A stretch of 17,929 nt of DNA from Bacillota bacterium. Lineage in GTDB: Bacteria > Bacillota > Clostridia > Lachnospirales > Lachnospiraceae. Position 1 is the stretch's first letter. The number at the start of each line of letters is the position of its first letter. Both the position numbers and the translations under genes were made by a program. The stretch is from positions 1 through 17,929 of the forward strand of contig JAEZLY010000231.1 of the NCBI GenBank assembly GCA_023414985.1, in the 5' to 3' direction. Shown here in pieces: positions 1 to 6,791 of the stretch. Below the pieces are notes generated by a model that was not told the DNA's origin, searched no databases, and worked only from the letters and a program-made list of their open reading frames with translations.

Positions 1-34
1 CAATAAAGCATTTACATTTTGATTTCTTGTTCAT
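1..34 (-). CDS. 5' end of a leftward gene, cut by the window edge
   Basis: Read on the minus strand, a GGAGG ribosome site (plus-strand 42-46) sits 7 bases before an ATG at 34-32. The frame stays open to the window edge and reads MNKKSKCKCFI. Only 11 codons are visible, so the product cannot be named. The two cysteines followed by F-I are compatible with proteins that carry a CFIATA-type motif near the N-terminus, but this is a guess from three residues. The gene is divergent from the two-component system. The good ribosome site and the absence of another explanation for the edge support a real start. Confidence 0.55.
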   Translation of the reverse strand, partial: MNKKSKCKCFI

Positions 35-314
35 GGCTATTCCTCCGATTTCTGGAAATCCCTTTGTCACATCCTATCCTATCTATCCATATAATAGCAT
101 TTGTTTTTGTCAGAAAAGTGTCATAATGTAAAAATTTAAATAATAAATACTTAATATATTCCAATTATTTTTCCCGAACAGTCAGGTTGGTTTTGTCGGT
201 ATTCCCCAATTTATAAGGGGTTCGGCAATTTTCGTAAATGCTGAGTTTCCGCAAAGCCGGATGTTTTTTTCAACTTCGGCAGCGCAAATATCGATTTTTG
301 ATAGTTTTTTCTAC

Positions 315-343
315 TTGTTTCGCATTTCTTTATACTATATAAT
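315..343 (+). promoter_or_regulatory. Sigma-A promoter for the two-component operon
   Basis: TTGTTT (315-320) and a perfect TATAAT (338-343) are separated by 17 bases. Transcription would start near 350, giving a leader of about 100 nt before the response regulator ATG at 451. Confidence 0.75.
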
Positions 344-361
344 AAAAACGAAATGATTCAT

Positions 362-383
362 CCATGGAGAGCAAAATCCATGG
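362..383 (+). repeat. Hairpin in the response regulator leader
   Basis: CCATGGA (362-368) and TCCATGG (377-383) form a perfect 7-bp stem with an 8-nt loop. It lies about 12 nt after the predicted start of transcription and is followed by CTTTATT, too weak a T-run for a firm terminator call. CCATGG is itself palindromic, so the site could equally be a protein-binding site. Confidence 0.5.
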
Positions 384-450
384 CTTTATTCCATGCCGAG
401 AAGCATACGAAGGAAAAACGGGAAAAGAACTATGAAGGGAGAAATTGATA

Positions 451-1146
451 ATGCAGCATATTTTAATCGCTGACGATAATCGTGACATCACAGATATTTT
501 GTCTACTTACTCCAGAATGGAAGGCTTTGAACCTGTTGTGGCGAGTGACGGAGAGGAAGCAATCCGGTTATTTACTCAATACAATCCTGACGTGGTCCTG
601 CTGGATGTCATGATGCCGAAAGAGGATGGATATGAGGTTTGCAGAAAGATCAGAAGTAAGTCCAATGTACCGGTTATTCTGATCACTGCAAGAGGTGAGG
701 ACTTTGATAAGATTATGGGCCTTGATATAGGCGCAGATGATTATATTGTAAAACCCTTCAGCCCAAGAGAGGTTATGGCAAGGGTAAGGGCTGTCATGAG
801 ACGTATGACAAAGACAACTAAGGAGGCTTCCCCTGAAAATCTGCTGAGCGTCGGCAGCCTGGAAATAAATCTTGATGAATACACATTACATATTTCCGGA
901 AATAAGATTGCACTGACAAAAAAGGAAATAGAAACTATGTGGACGCTGGCTTCTAATCCGAACAAGGTATTCACAAGAGACAACTTACTTGATAGCTTAT
1001 GGGGCTTTGACTATTTTGGCGATAGCAGAACCGTGGATTCCCACATTAAGCGTCTGCGTTCCAAGCTGGATATCGTAGAGCATCCAACCTGGACAATAAA
1101 GACCATCTGGGGTGTCGGTTACAAATTTGAGATCGAGGAGAAGTAA
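451..1146 (+). CDS. OmpR/PhoB-family response regulator
   Basis: This is a cytoplasmic DNA-binding regulator, 231 aa, phosphorylated by the partner kinase downstream. The receiver domain (about 1-115) has the acidic pair D8-D9, the phospho-acceptor D52 in LLDVMMP, T79 and K101 in the IVKPF motif. A winged-helix trans_reg_C domain follows (about 130-228), with a DSHIKRLRSKL recognition-helix region and the typical IWGVGYKF ending. The start is set at ATG 451 because GAAGGGAG (434-441) lies 9 bases before it. The frame also has TTG at 445, only 3 bases after that site. The histidine kinase starts 8 bases after the stop, so the two are one operon. The target genes cannot be told from sequence; the divergent edge gene is a candidate. 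Confidence 0.93.
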   Translation: MQHILIADDNRDITDILSTYSRMEGFEPVVASDGEEAIRLFTQYNPDVVLLDVMMPKEDGYEVCRKIRSKSNVPVILITARGEDFDKIMGLDIGADDYIVKPFSPREVMARVRAVMRRMTKTTKEASPENLLSVGSLEINLDEYTLHISGNKIALTKKEIETMWTLASNPNKVFTRDNLLDSLWGFDYFGDSRTVDSHIKRLRSKLDIVEHPTWTIKTIWGVGYKFEIEEK

Positions 1147-1154
1147 GAAGCCTT

Positions 1155-2645
1155 ATGTCAAAAGAAAATAAAGTTCGAGTCTATAACCGGCTGTTTTTTA
1201 AGCTATATTTGAACTATGCTGTGATGCTTTTAGTCACGGCCGTATTAATATGCCTAATTTTTATGAAGCTTTATCGGGATATGACGATAGATAATAATAT
1301 CAAAGAACTCGACAGACAGGCGGATACTATAAGTAAATTAACCACAGGATTTATTCAGGGTAATAACCAGGCTGAATATCTGGATCAAATTAATACACTA
1401 ATTAAGGTTAACAATTGGTATGTATGGACGGTAGGAAAACCGGATGCCAAAAATAAAATGCCTGCCAGTATGGAAACCGGAGAGAGCTATGAGGAATTTA
1501 TCAAAATTCCGCAATACAAGCAATATGTCGACAATCTGAACACTGCGTTGAACGGAATTGCCAATCATCAGAATCCAAGCTTCGATGAAGCTTATGGGGT
1601 AGAAACTATTACCACGGCAGCGCCGATTAAAGATGCTAATCTGGAGGTAGTGGGTGCAGTATTGATCATCAGCCTTGTAGACAATCAGACTGATATCATT
1701 GAAAGAAGTCTCTCCCTGATTGTACTCAGTAGTGTGGTAGCCCTTGGTATTTCCTTTATCATTATTATTATCTTTGCAACCGAATTGTCCTTACCAATCT
1801 CCAGGATGCGTGTTACTGCACTGGAGCTTGCAGCAGGGAATTATAATATTAAGACAGGAATCAAGCGGGAGGATGAGCTTGGAGATTTGGCCAAAACCGT
1901 GGATATCTTGTCGGAGAAGCTGCTGGAAAATGATATCGAGCGTAAGAAGCTGGATCAGATGAGACTGGACTTTTTTGCCAATGTATCCCATGAGCTTCGT
2001 ACTCCGATTACGGTAATCCGGGCTTATACGGAGACACTTTCGGATGGTGTGGTGACGCAGGAGGATATGATTCAGCAATATTACAACCGTATGCTGTCCG
2101 AATGCAAATCCATGGAACGCCTTATCGGTGATTTGTTATTGCTTTCTAAAATGCAGAATCCTGATTTTGCTATTCAGAAGGAGCCTGTTAATCTTCTTCA
2201 GGTATTCGAGGATATCATCAGAAGTGCAGGTGCGATTGCACAGAAGAAGAGCATTACGATCGACGTAAAGAGGGATGAGCCTGTGGTCATGATTTTAGGT
2301 GATTATGACCGACTCAGACAGATGTTTATGGTCATCCTTGATAATGCGATTAAATTTTCGGATGAGAACAAAACAGTACACATAACTATTTCAAAATCGG
2401 ACAAAATAAGAGTAGCCATTCGGGACGAAGGTGTCGGTATTGATCCGACGGATATCGCTAATATCTTTGAGAAATTCTATAAGTCTAATCTTCGTCAGAA
2501 TGCAAGCGGAACGGGGCTTGGACTTGCGATTGCCAAACAGATCGCGCTGAAACATGAAGGACAGATCGATGTAGATTCTGCACCGGGAGTCGGTTCGGAA
2601 TTCATCTTTACCTTTCCGTTGTATGAAATGACCGAGAATTTATAA
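1155..2645 (+). CDS. Membrane sensor histidine kinase
   Basis: This 496-aa inner-membrane kinase is the partner of the upstream response regulator. Transmembrane segments are visible at about 18-38 and 184-207. They enclose an extracytoplasmic sensor domain of about 145 residues that I do not recognise. A HAMP linker (about 208-262) follows, then the HisKA dimerisation helix with the phospho-acceptor H279 in FFANVSHELRTP. The ATPase domain has the N box around DNAIKF (396-401), G1 DEGVGID (424-430), an F box FEKFY (438-442) and G2 GTGLGLAIAK (452-461). All catalytic motifs are intact. The architecture is that of PhoR/WalK-like kinases without a PAS domain. The ribosome site before ATG 1155 is weak; AGGAG lies 14 bases away inside the upstream gene, suggesting translational coupling. 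Confidence 0.93.
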   Translation: MSKENKVRVYNRLFFKLYLNYAVMLLVTAVLICLIFMKLYRDMTIDNNIKELDRQADTISKLTTGFIQGNNQAEYLDQINTLIKVNNWYVWTVGKPDAKNKMPASMETGESYEEFIKIPQYKQYVDNLNTALNGIANHQNPSFDEAYGVETITTAAPIKDANLEVVGAVLIISLVDNQTDIIERSLSLIVLSSVVALGISFIIIIIFATELSLPISRMRVTALELAAGNYNIKTGIKREDELGDLAKTVDILSEKLLENDIERKKLDQMRLDFFANVSHELRTPITVIRAYTETLSDGVVTQEDMIQQYYNRMLSECKSMERLIGDLLLLSKMQNPDFAIQKEPVNLLQVFEDIIRSAGAIAQKKSITIDVKRDEPVVMILGDYDRLRQMFMVILDNAIKFSDENKTVHITISKSDKIRVAIRDEGVGIDPTDIANIFEKFYKSNLRQNASGTGLGLAIAKQIALKHEGQIDVDSAPGVGSEFIFTFPLYEMTENL

Positions 2646-2724
2646 GCCTACAAGTCTTGATCATGTTAGAAGCAGTTGGTGGACGAACAGGCAAAAGTTG
2701 GCGGGCAAAAAAAAGATAAAAACC

Positions 2725-2753
2725 TTGAAAAATAGTGCTTCATAGAGTATAAT
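2725..2753 (+). promoter_or_regulatory. Sigma-A promoter of 6S RNA
   Basis: TTGAAA (2725-2730) and a perfect TATAAT (2748-2753) are spaced by exactly 17 bases. The predicted start, about 2760, falls just before the first paired base of the 6S closing stem. A strong constitutive promoter is expected for this RNA. Confidence 0.85.
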
Positions 2754-2763
2754 AAAGCTATAG

Positions 2764-2938
2764 AAATTCCTGAGATGTGCGATACTCTTGTTATTTTGAA
2801 CCTACATGATTAAAAAGGGATTCCTATTATTCGTAAGTGGATGTCAAGCCGTCGTTTGCAGCGGAAGGCAGAAGCTTATGTGCGGTTACCCACCTAGCTT
2901 TGCTAGGAGTCAAAATACAGGAAACGGCATTTCGGGTA
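2764..2938 (+). ncRNA. ssrS: 6S RNA
   Basis: 6S RNA binds the housekeeping sigma-A RNA polymerase holoenzyme by mimicking an open promoter and lowers transcription in slow growth. The closing stem pairs CCTGAGATG (2769-2777) with CATTTCGGG (2928-2936). These ends match the conserved 6S termini known from E. coli (CTGAGATGTTCG and CGGCATCTCGG). Inside lie a large, poorly paired central region and a small hairpin on its 3' side, CCTAGC/GCTAGG (2893-2898/2902-2907). The apical part (about 2835-2880) forms the long irregular stem. Size (about 175-180 nt), own promoter and own terminator all fit. The ends are estimated to within a few bases. A short open frame crosses it but has no coding features. 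Confidence 0.9.
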
Positions 2939-2952
2939 TAATACTAATGATG

Positions 2953-2977
2953 AAAGCGGCCTTGAGCCGCTTTTTTT
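2953..2977 (+). terminator. Rho-independent terminator of 6S RNA
   Basis: AAAGCGGC and GCCGCTTT form an 8-bp GC-rich stem with a five-base CTTGA loop, running directly into a seven-T tract (2971-2977). It lies about 15 nt after the 6S closing stem and insulates nadE from 6S transcription. Confidence 0.92.
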
Positions 2978-2997
2978 ATTGTAGTTGCATATAAAGC

Positions 2998-3027
2998 TTG
3001 TCTTTTTCATTCATAATATCTTATAAT
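2998..3027 (+). promoter_or_regulatory. Candidate promoter for nadE
   Basis: TTGTCT (2998-3003) and a perfect TATAAT (3022-3027) are separated by 18 bases, just after the 6S terminator. This would make a leader of about 155 nt containing all three hairpins. A second TATAAT at 3109-3114 has no good -35 partner. Confidence 0.5.
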
Positions 3028-3029
3028 AG

Positions 3030-3163
3030 GAGCGTAGTGAGTATGCTGCAAGTTTGCTTGCAAGCATACGAGCGGAGCGAAAGACCATGAACAGGTTTTT
3101 GTTCATGGTATAATAAAAGTATACAAACAGAGCGTAAGCCCATGAACAAGCACTATGTTCATG
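3030..3163 (+). repeat. Three-module hairpin leader before nadE
   Basis: Three modules each begin with a GAGCG tag (GAGCGTAG 3030, GAGCGGAG 3070, GAGCGTAA 3130), followed by a hairpin. Stem 1 pairs 3041-3052 with 3057-3069 (GTATGC...GCATAC ends, one bulged base, TTTG loop). Stem 2 pairs CCATGAAC (3085-3092) with GTTCATGG (3101-3108). Stem 3 pairs CATGAACA (3141-3148) with TGTTCATG (3156-3163). The nine-mer CCATGAACA starts both modules 2 and 3. None of the hairpins has a T-run, so they are not ordinary terminators. The element may be an intergenic repeat family or a structured leader. It ends about 18 bases before the nadE ribosome site. Confidence 0.6.
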
Positions 3164-3191
3164 TATCATGACTATTTATGGGAGGCATAGA

Positions 3192-5135
3192 ATGAAGCAC
3201 GGATTTATTAAGGTTGCGGCTGCAACTCCTGTCATCAGGGTTGCTGATTGCGATTATAATGCCGAAAAAATAATAGATTTAATCGATGAAGCACAACAGA
3301 CAGGAATAAAGCTGGTAGTATTTCCGGAGCTTTGTATTACCGGATATACCTGCGGTGATCTGTTCCTACAGGATACCCTGCTGCGTGGTGCAAAAGAAAA
3401 TGTGAAAAGAATAGCTGAGCATACCAAAGGACTTGATTTGGTGACCGTGGTCGGCTTTCCATATAGTGTAAAAGGTAAGCTTTATAATACGGCTGCGGTA
3501 ATCCAGAACGGAAAAATATTAGGGCTGGTTCCCAAGATGAGTATTCCGAATTACACGGAATTTTACGAGGCAAGACATTTTACCGCCGGAATAGCAGACG
3601 CTTTTTCGATCGATTTCATGGGCGAAGAGGTGTACTTTGGATCCCGACTCTTATTTCAATGCAAGGAAATGCCTGAATTCATTCTGGGTGTGGAAATCTG
3701 TGAAGACTTATGGATTCCGCAATCCCCGAGTATCGAACATTGCATCGCAGGTGCTTCTGTCATCGCTAACCTGTCTGCCAGTGATGAATTGACCGGCAAG
3801 GATGCTTATCGCAGGGAGCTGGTTAAGGGACAGTCTGCAAAGCTGGTATGCGGCTATATCTATGCCGATGCAGGGGAAGGGGAATCTACGACGGACCTTG
3901 TTTTCACAGGACATAATCTGATTGCAGAAAATGGGATGCTATTAACAGAGGCTGAGCCTTTTACCGACGGAATTATTGCAACAGAATTTGATCTGGGTAA
4001 GCTGAAGAGTGAGAGAAGAAGGATGCATACTTATCTGGGACAGAATTCCGTACCCTATCAAATGATTTCCTTTGATGCTCCCGTCTTAGCTGGAATAATG
4101 CAGAAAGAGCAGTCTCTTCCGGAGATTGCATTAACGCGATACGTCGATCCTGCACCGTTTGTTCCGTCCAACCAGTCGGAGCGTGAGAAACGCTGCAGAG
4201 ATATCATAAGTATTCAGGCTATGGGATTAAAGACAAGATTGGCACATATCGGGTGCCGCTGTGTGGTTGTCGGGATCTCCGGAGGCCTTGATTCTACCCT
4301 TGCCTTACTTGTGACTAACCGGGCATTCGAAATGCTGAAGCTTGATAAAAAGGGAATTATAGCAATCACGATGCCCTGCTTTGGAACGACGGATCGGACC
4401 TATCAGAATGCGGTGGATCTGGCAAACTGTCTCGGTGTTACCCTGATGGAGGTTCCGATCGGAGCTGCGGTAGAACTGCATTTTAAAGATATCGGTCATG
4501 ATAAAAATCAGCACGACCTGACCTTTGAGAACAGCCAGGCAAGAGAGCGGACTCAGGTATTGATGGATATAGCAGGAAAATACAACGGGTTCGTGGTCGG
4601 AACCGGAGATATGTCTGAGCTTGCCCTGGGTTGGGCTACCTATAACGGCGACCATATGTCGATGTATGGAGTCAATGCCTCCGTACCGAAGACACTAGTC
4701 AGATATCTCGTGGATTATTTTGCGGATACTGCCGATAACAGAAAGCTGCAGGAGGTACTGAAGGATATACTGGATACTCCGGTTAGTCCTGAGCTGCTTC
4801 CTCCGAAGGACGGAGAGATCTCTCAGAAGACCGAGGATATCGTAGGACCATATGAACTCCATGATTTCTTTCTTTACTATATCTTAAGGTTCGGCTTTGA
4901 GCCGGGAAAGGTTTACCGTCTTGCTAAGATCGCATTTTCCGCGGTCTATGATGATAAGACTATTTTAAAATGGCTGAAGGTCTTCTACAGAAGATTCTTT
5001 ACCCAGCAATTCAAACGTTCCTGCCTTCCGGACGGACCAAAGGTCGGCAGCGTATCGGTATCGCCCAGAGGGGACTTAAGAATGCCCAGTGATGCATCCG
5101 CAGCACTTTGGATTAAGGAACTTGAACGGCTATAG
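3192..5135 (+). CDS. nadE: Glutamine-dependent NAD synthetase
   Basis: This 647-aa cytoplasmic enzyme makes NAD from deamido-NAD, ATP and glutamine, the last step of NAD biosynthesis. An N-terminal nitrilase-type glutaminase domain (about 1-270) carries the triad E46 (FPEL), K115 (VPKMSIPNYTEFYE region) and C170 (GVEICEDLW). A C-terminal synthetase domain (about 330-640) has the ATP-pyrophosphatase P-loop SGGLDS (363-368) and the GTGDMSELALGW segment. The two-domain length contrasts with the ~275-aa ammonia-dependent type. ATG 3192 is chosen because GGAGG (3181-3185) lies 6 bases before it; an in-frame ATG at 3168 has no ribosome site and abuts the leader hairpin. The degV-like gene follows after 39 bases, probably in the same transcript. 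Confidence 0.95.
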   Translation: MKHGFIKVAAATPVIRVADCDYNAEKIIDLIDEAQQTGIKLVVFPELCITGYTCGDLFLQDTLLRGAKENVKRIAEHTKGLDLVTVVGFPYSVKGKLYNTAAVIQNGKILGLVPKMSIPNYTEFYEARHFTAGIADAFSIDFMGEEVYFGSRLLFQCKEMPEFILGVEICEDLWIPQSPSIEHCIAGASVIANLSASDELTGKDAYRRELVKGQSAKLVCGYIYADAGEGESTTDLVFTGHNLIAENGMLLTEAEPFTDGIIATEFDLGKLKSERRRMHTYLGQNSVPYQMISFDAPVLAGIMQKEQSLPEIALTRYVDPAPFVPSNQSEREKRCRDIISIQAMGLKTRLAHIGCRCVVVGISGGLDSTLALLVTNRAFEMLKLDKKGIIAITMPCFGTTDRTYQNAVDLANCLGVTLMEVPIGAAVELHFKDIGHDKNQHDLTFENSQARERTQVLMDIAGKYNGFVVGTGDMSELALGWATYNGDHMSMYGVNASVPKTLVRYLVDYFADTADNRKLQEVLKDILDTPVSPELLPPKDGEISQKTEDIVGPYELHDFFLYYILRFGFEPGKVYRLAKIAFSAVYDDKTILKWLKVFYRRFFTQQFKRSCLPDGPKVGSVSVSPRGDLRMPSDASAALWIKELERL

Positions 5136-5174
5136 CAGGAATGAACGATATGCACAAGATGAGGAGGATACCCA

Positions 5175-6059
5175 ATGGCACTGAAAATTATTACTGACTC
5201 TGCTTCCGACACTCCGAGATGGGTGATTGAGAAGTTTCAGCTACATGTAATTCCGACACCTGTAGTAATAGATGAGAAGGATTATTTCGACGGTGAGACA
5301 ATCAAACCGGAAGAATTTTATAATATATTGCGTAGTGGAAAGGATATTAAGACCTATCACATCAACGCCCAGATGTTTTTTGATCATTTCGAGCCCTATG
5401 CCCAAAAAGGGGATGAGGTGATCTATATCTGCTTTTCTACCGGAATCGCGGGCACCTTTAATGCAGCCAATCTGGCAAAGACAGAATTGTTAGAAAAGTA
5501 TCCGGACTTTGATCTGACGATCATTGATTCAAAATGTGCTTCCCTCGGCTTCGGAGTGGCCGCTTATTATGCCCTTTTAATGCAGAAGAACGGAGCCTCC
5601 AAGCAGGAGATCATCGACGGAATCATATGGCATTGCGAACATGTGGAGCAGGTATTCACAGTCAGTACGCTGGAATACCTGCTGAAAGGCGGAAGACTCA
5701 GCAGAACCTCTGCCATAGCAGGAGGATTACTGGACATCAAGCCGATTATACATGTCAATGATAACGGAGCATTGGAATCCATCGAGAAAATCAGAGGAAG
5801 ACACAAATCCTTGAAACGTTTGATTGAAATCGTCGGGGAAAGAGGTGCCGATCTTGAGAATCAAACAGTATGCGTTGTACATGGAGATGAGGCCGTGACG
5901 ATGGAGGAGATGAAGGAGCAGCTTCGCAAGACCTATGGCTGCAGGAATTTTCTTGATAATTACGTAGGCTGTGCCATAGGTGCGCATACCGGTCCGGGAA
6001 TTATCGGGATCATATTTCTGAATGAAACATCTCCCTATAAAAAATATCTGACAGAATGA
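5175..6059 (+). CDS. DegV family fatty-acid-binding protein
   Basis: This 294-aa protein belongs to the DegV/FakB fold, whose studied members present a bound fatty acid to the kinase FakA for phosphorylation. It begins KIITDSASD (4-12), the family signature. It also has STGIAGT (88-94), the LEYLLKGGRLS segment, IKPII and a C-terminal GAHTGPGIIG. A GAGGAGG site precedes ATG 5175. The usual TSQ-type motif after the first domain reads KTYHINAQ (59-66), so the conserved serine is a tyrosine. The SSxxSGT motif is also relaxed (S88, T89, A92). No FakA-type kinase is in the window. Ligand and partner are unknown. Its place after nadE does not itself suggest a link with NAD metabolism. Confidence 0.88.
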   Translation: MALKIITDSASDTPRWVIEKFQLHVIPTPVVIDEKDYFDGETIKPEEFYNILRSGKDIKTYHINAQMFFDHFEPYAQKGDEVIYICFSTGIAGTFNAANLAKTELLEKYPDFDLTIIDSKCASLGFGVAAYYALLMQKNGASKQEIIDGIIWHCEHVEQVFTVSTLEYLLKGGRLSRTSAIAGGLLDIKPIIHVNDNGALESIEKIRGRHKSLKRLIEIVGERGADLENQTVCVVHGDEAVTMEEMKEQLRKTYGCRNFLDNYVGCAIGAHTGPGIIGIIFLNETSPYKKYLTE

Positions 6060-6069
6060 CACGGTTTGG

Positions 6070-6103
6070 CCGGATGAGGATGTATGCTTAGAACAGCATC
6101 CGG
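6070..6103 (+). repeat. Hairpin downstream of the DegV-family gene
   Basis: CCGGATG (6070-6076) and CATCCGG (6097-6103) form a perfect 7-bp stem around 20 bases, starting 11 bases after the degV-family stop. There is no T-run, so it may stabilise the 3' end rather than terminate transcription. Confidence 0.4.
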
Positions 6104-6172
6104 ACAGCTGGTGGTTCAGGCTTGAGAATATACATAAGAATTCTAAGAGGAATAATCGCGAGAATAGGAAAA

Positions 6173-6216
6173 GGATGCTGTAAAAGCTTTAAGGATTCGT
6201 AAGCTTTACAGCATCC
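6173..6216 (-). terminator. Large hairpin between convergent genes, probable terminator of the minus-strand gene
   Basis: The arms 6173-6189 and 6201-6216 pair over 16 bp with a single bulged A and an 11-base loop. It begins 5 bases after the stop of the membrane-protein gene read on the minus strand, where it is followed by TTTTCC. On the plus strand no T-run follows. It separates the convergent degV-like and membrane-protein genes and may act in both directions. Confidence 0.65.
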
Positions 6217-6220
6217 CTCA

Positions 6221-6658
6221 TTACTCCGTTACTTTCGCTTTATCCAGTGCTGCTTTGATTGCATCAATCAGAAGCTGTTCGGTATACTTGCTGTCCTCTT
6301 CGATATTGATCTGATCGATGGGAACATCATCATATAACTGTTTCGTAATTGAATCCAGAGAAGGCTCTACCAGCGGATACATTGTAGTGATGGCTTCATC
6401 AATGTTTTTGATGGTTACTGAATTGATGTGGTTCTTATCAACCACAACTTCTAAGTTGAGCGTGGTATCGTTCAAGGAAATAGAGGAGGAATATTTACCT
6501 GCCGTATACAGGTTGCCTTTGGCTGATGCGGCTTCATCATTGTCATCACGTTTGAACATAAATATAAGAAGCAGGATCAGAAGAATTCCCAACGCGGCAA
6601 AAATCACCGTATATATAATTTCTTTTAATTGGATAACGACTATTTTTGTCTTTGCCAT
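6221..6658 (-). CDS. Single-pass membrane protein with an FMN-binding-like domain
   Basis: This is a 145-aa protein that I cannot name. A transmembrane helix spans about 12-35, followed by a charged stop (KRDDND), so the remaining ~105 residues are probably outside the cell. That part reads GKYSSSISL (54-62), LNLEVVVD (67-74), INSVTI (78-83), then MYPLVEPSLDSI (93-104) and ends in a helix (TEQLLIDAIKAALDKA). The order of strands and final helix resembles small FMN-binding domains of the RnfG/NqrC type. However, the SGAT-T flavin-attachment motif is absent; the corresponding place reads DSKYTEQ (122-128). It may be a degenerate, ligand-free member; this is inference. GGAGG lies 7 bases before the ATG. 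It is divergent from addB and convergent with the degV-like gene. Confidence 0.8.
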   Translation of the reverse strand: MAKTKIVVIQLKEIIYTVIFAALGILLILLLIFMFKRDDNDEAASAKGNLYTAGKYSSSISLNDTTLNLEVVVDKNHINSVTIKNIDEAITTMYPLVEPSLDSITKQLYDDVPIDQINIEEDSKYTEQLLIDAIKAALDKAKVTE

Positions 6659-6678
6659 CTCTAACCTCCGAGCATGAT

Positions 6679-6708
6679 TTGCTTCATGTCTTAATCTTAA
6701 TATATATT
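6679..6708 (+). promoter_or_regulatory. Candidate promoter for addBA
   Basis: TTGCTT (6679-6684) and TATATT (6703-6708) are separated by 18 bases within the 133-bp divergent region before addB. The region is AT-rich and other -10-like sequences occur, so the call is tentative. A small inverted repeat, GACCTG (6713-6718)/CAGGTC (6732-6737), lies just downstream and could be an operator or leader hairpin. Confidence 0.4.
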
Positions 6709-6791
6709 ATTAGACCTGTTCGTGTTTTATGCAGGTCAAACTTACATTTTGTTCAACATCCTGATGAATATGAAATTACGGAGGAGTAACC

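Larger units (their letters stand above)
35..450. other. Divergent intergenic region upstream of the two-component genes
   Basis: About 415 AT-rich bases separate the edge gene from the response regulator. No open frame of note is present. It holds a good rightward sigma-A promoter (315-343), a hairpin in the predicted 5' leader (362-383), and a modest inverted repeat at 215-231 (CCCC, nine-base spacer, GGGG). I found no riboswitch I recognise, and no convincing leftward promoter. Confidence 0.6.

Noticed and set aside
2806..2994. 62-codon plus-strand open frame
   Set aside because: It runs through the 6S RNA and its terminator, has no ribosome site, and its protein shows no family features.
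3086..3114. Second nadE promoter using TATAAT at 3109
   Set aside because: The position 17 bases upstream reads CATGAA and is part of a hairpin, so there is no -35 box.
3168..3191. Upstream ATG as the start of nadE
   Set aside because: No ribosome site precedes it and it abuts the leader hairpin, while ATG 3192 has GGAGG at the right distance and begins at the usual family N-terminus.
6713..6737. LexA/DinR box before addB
   Set aside because: One CGAAC half-site is seen on the minus strand, but the partner GTTCG half is missing. Only the unrelated GACCTG/CAGGTC inverted repeat is present.
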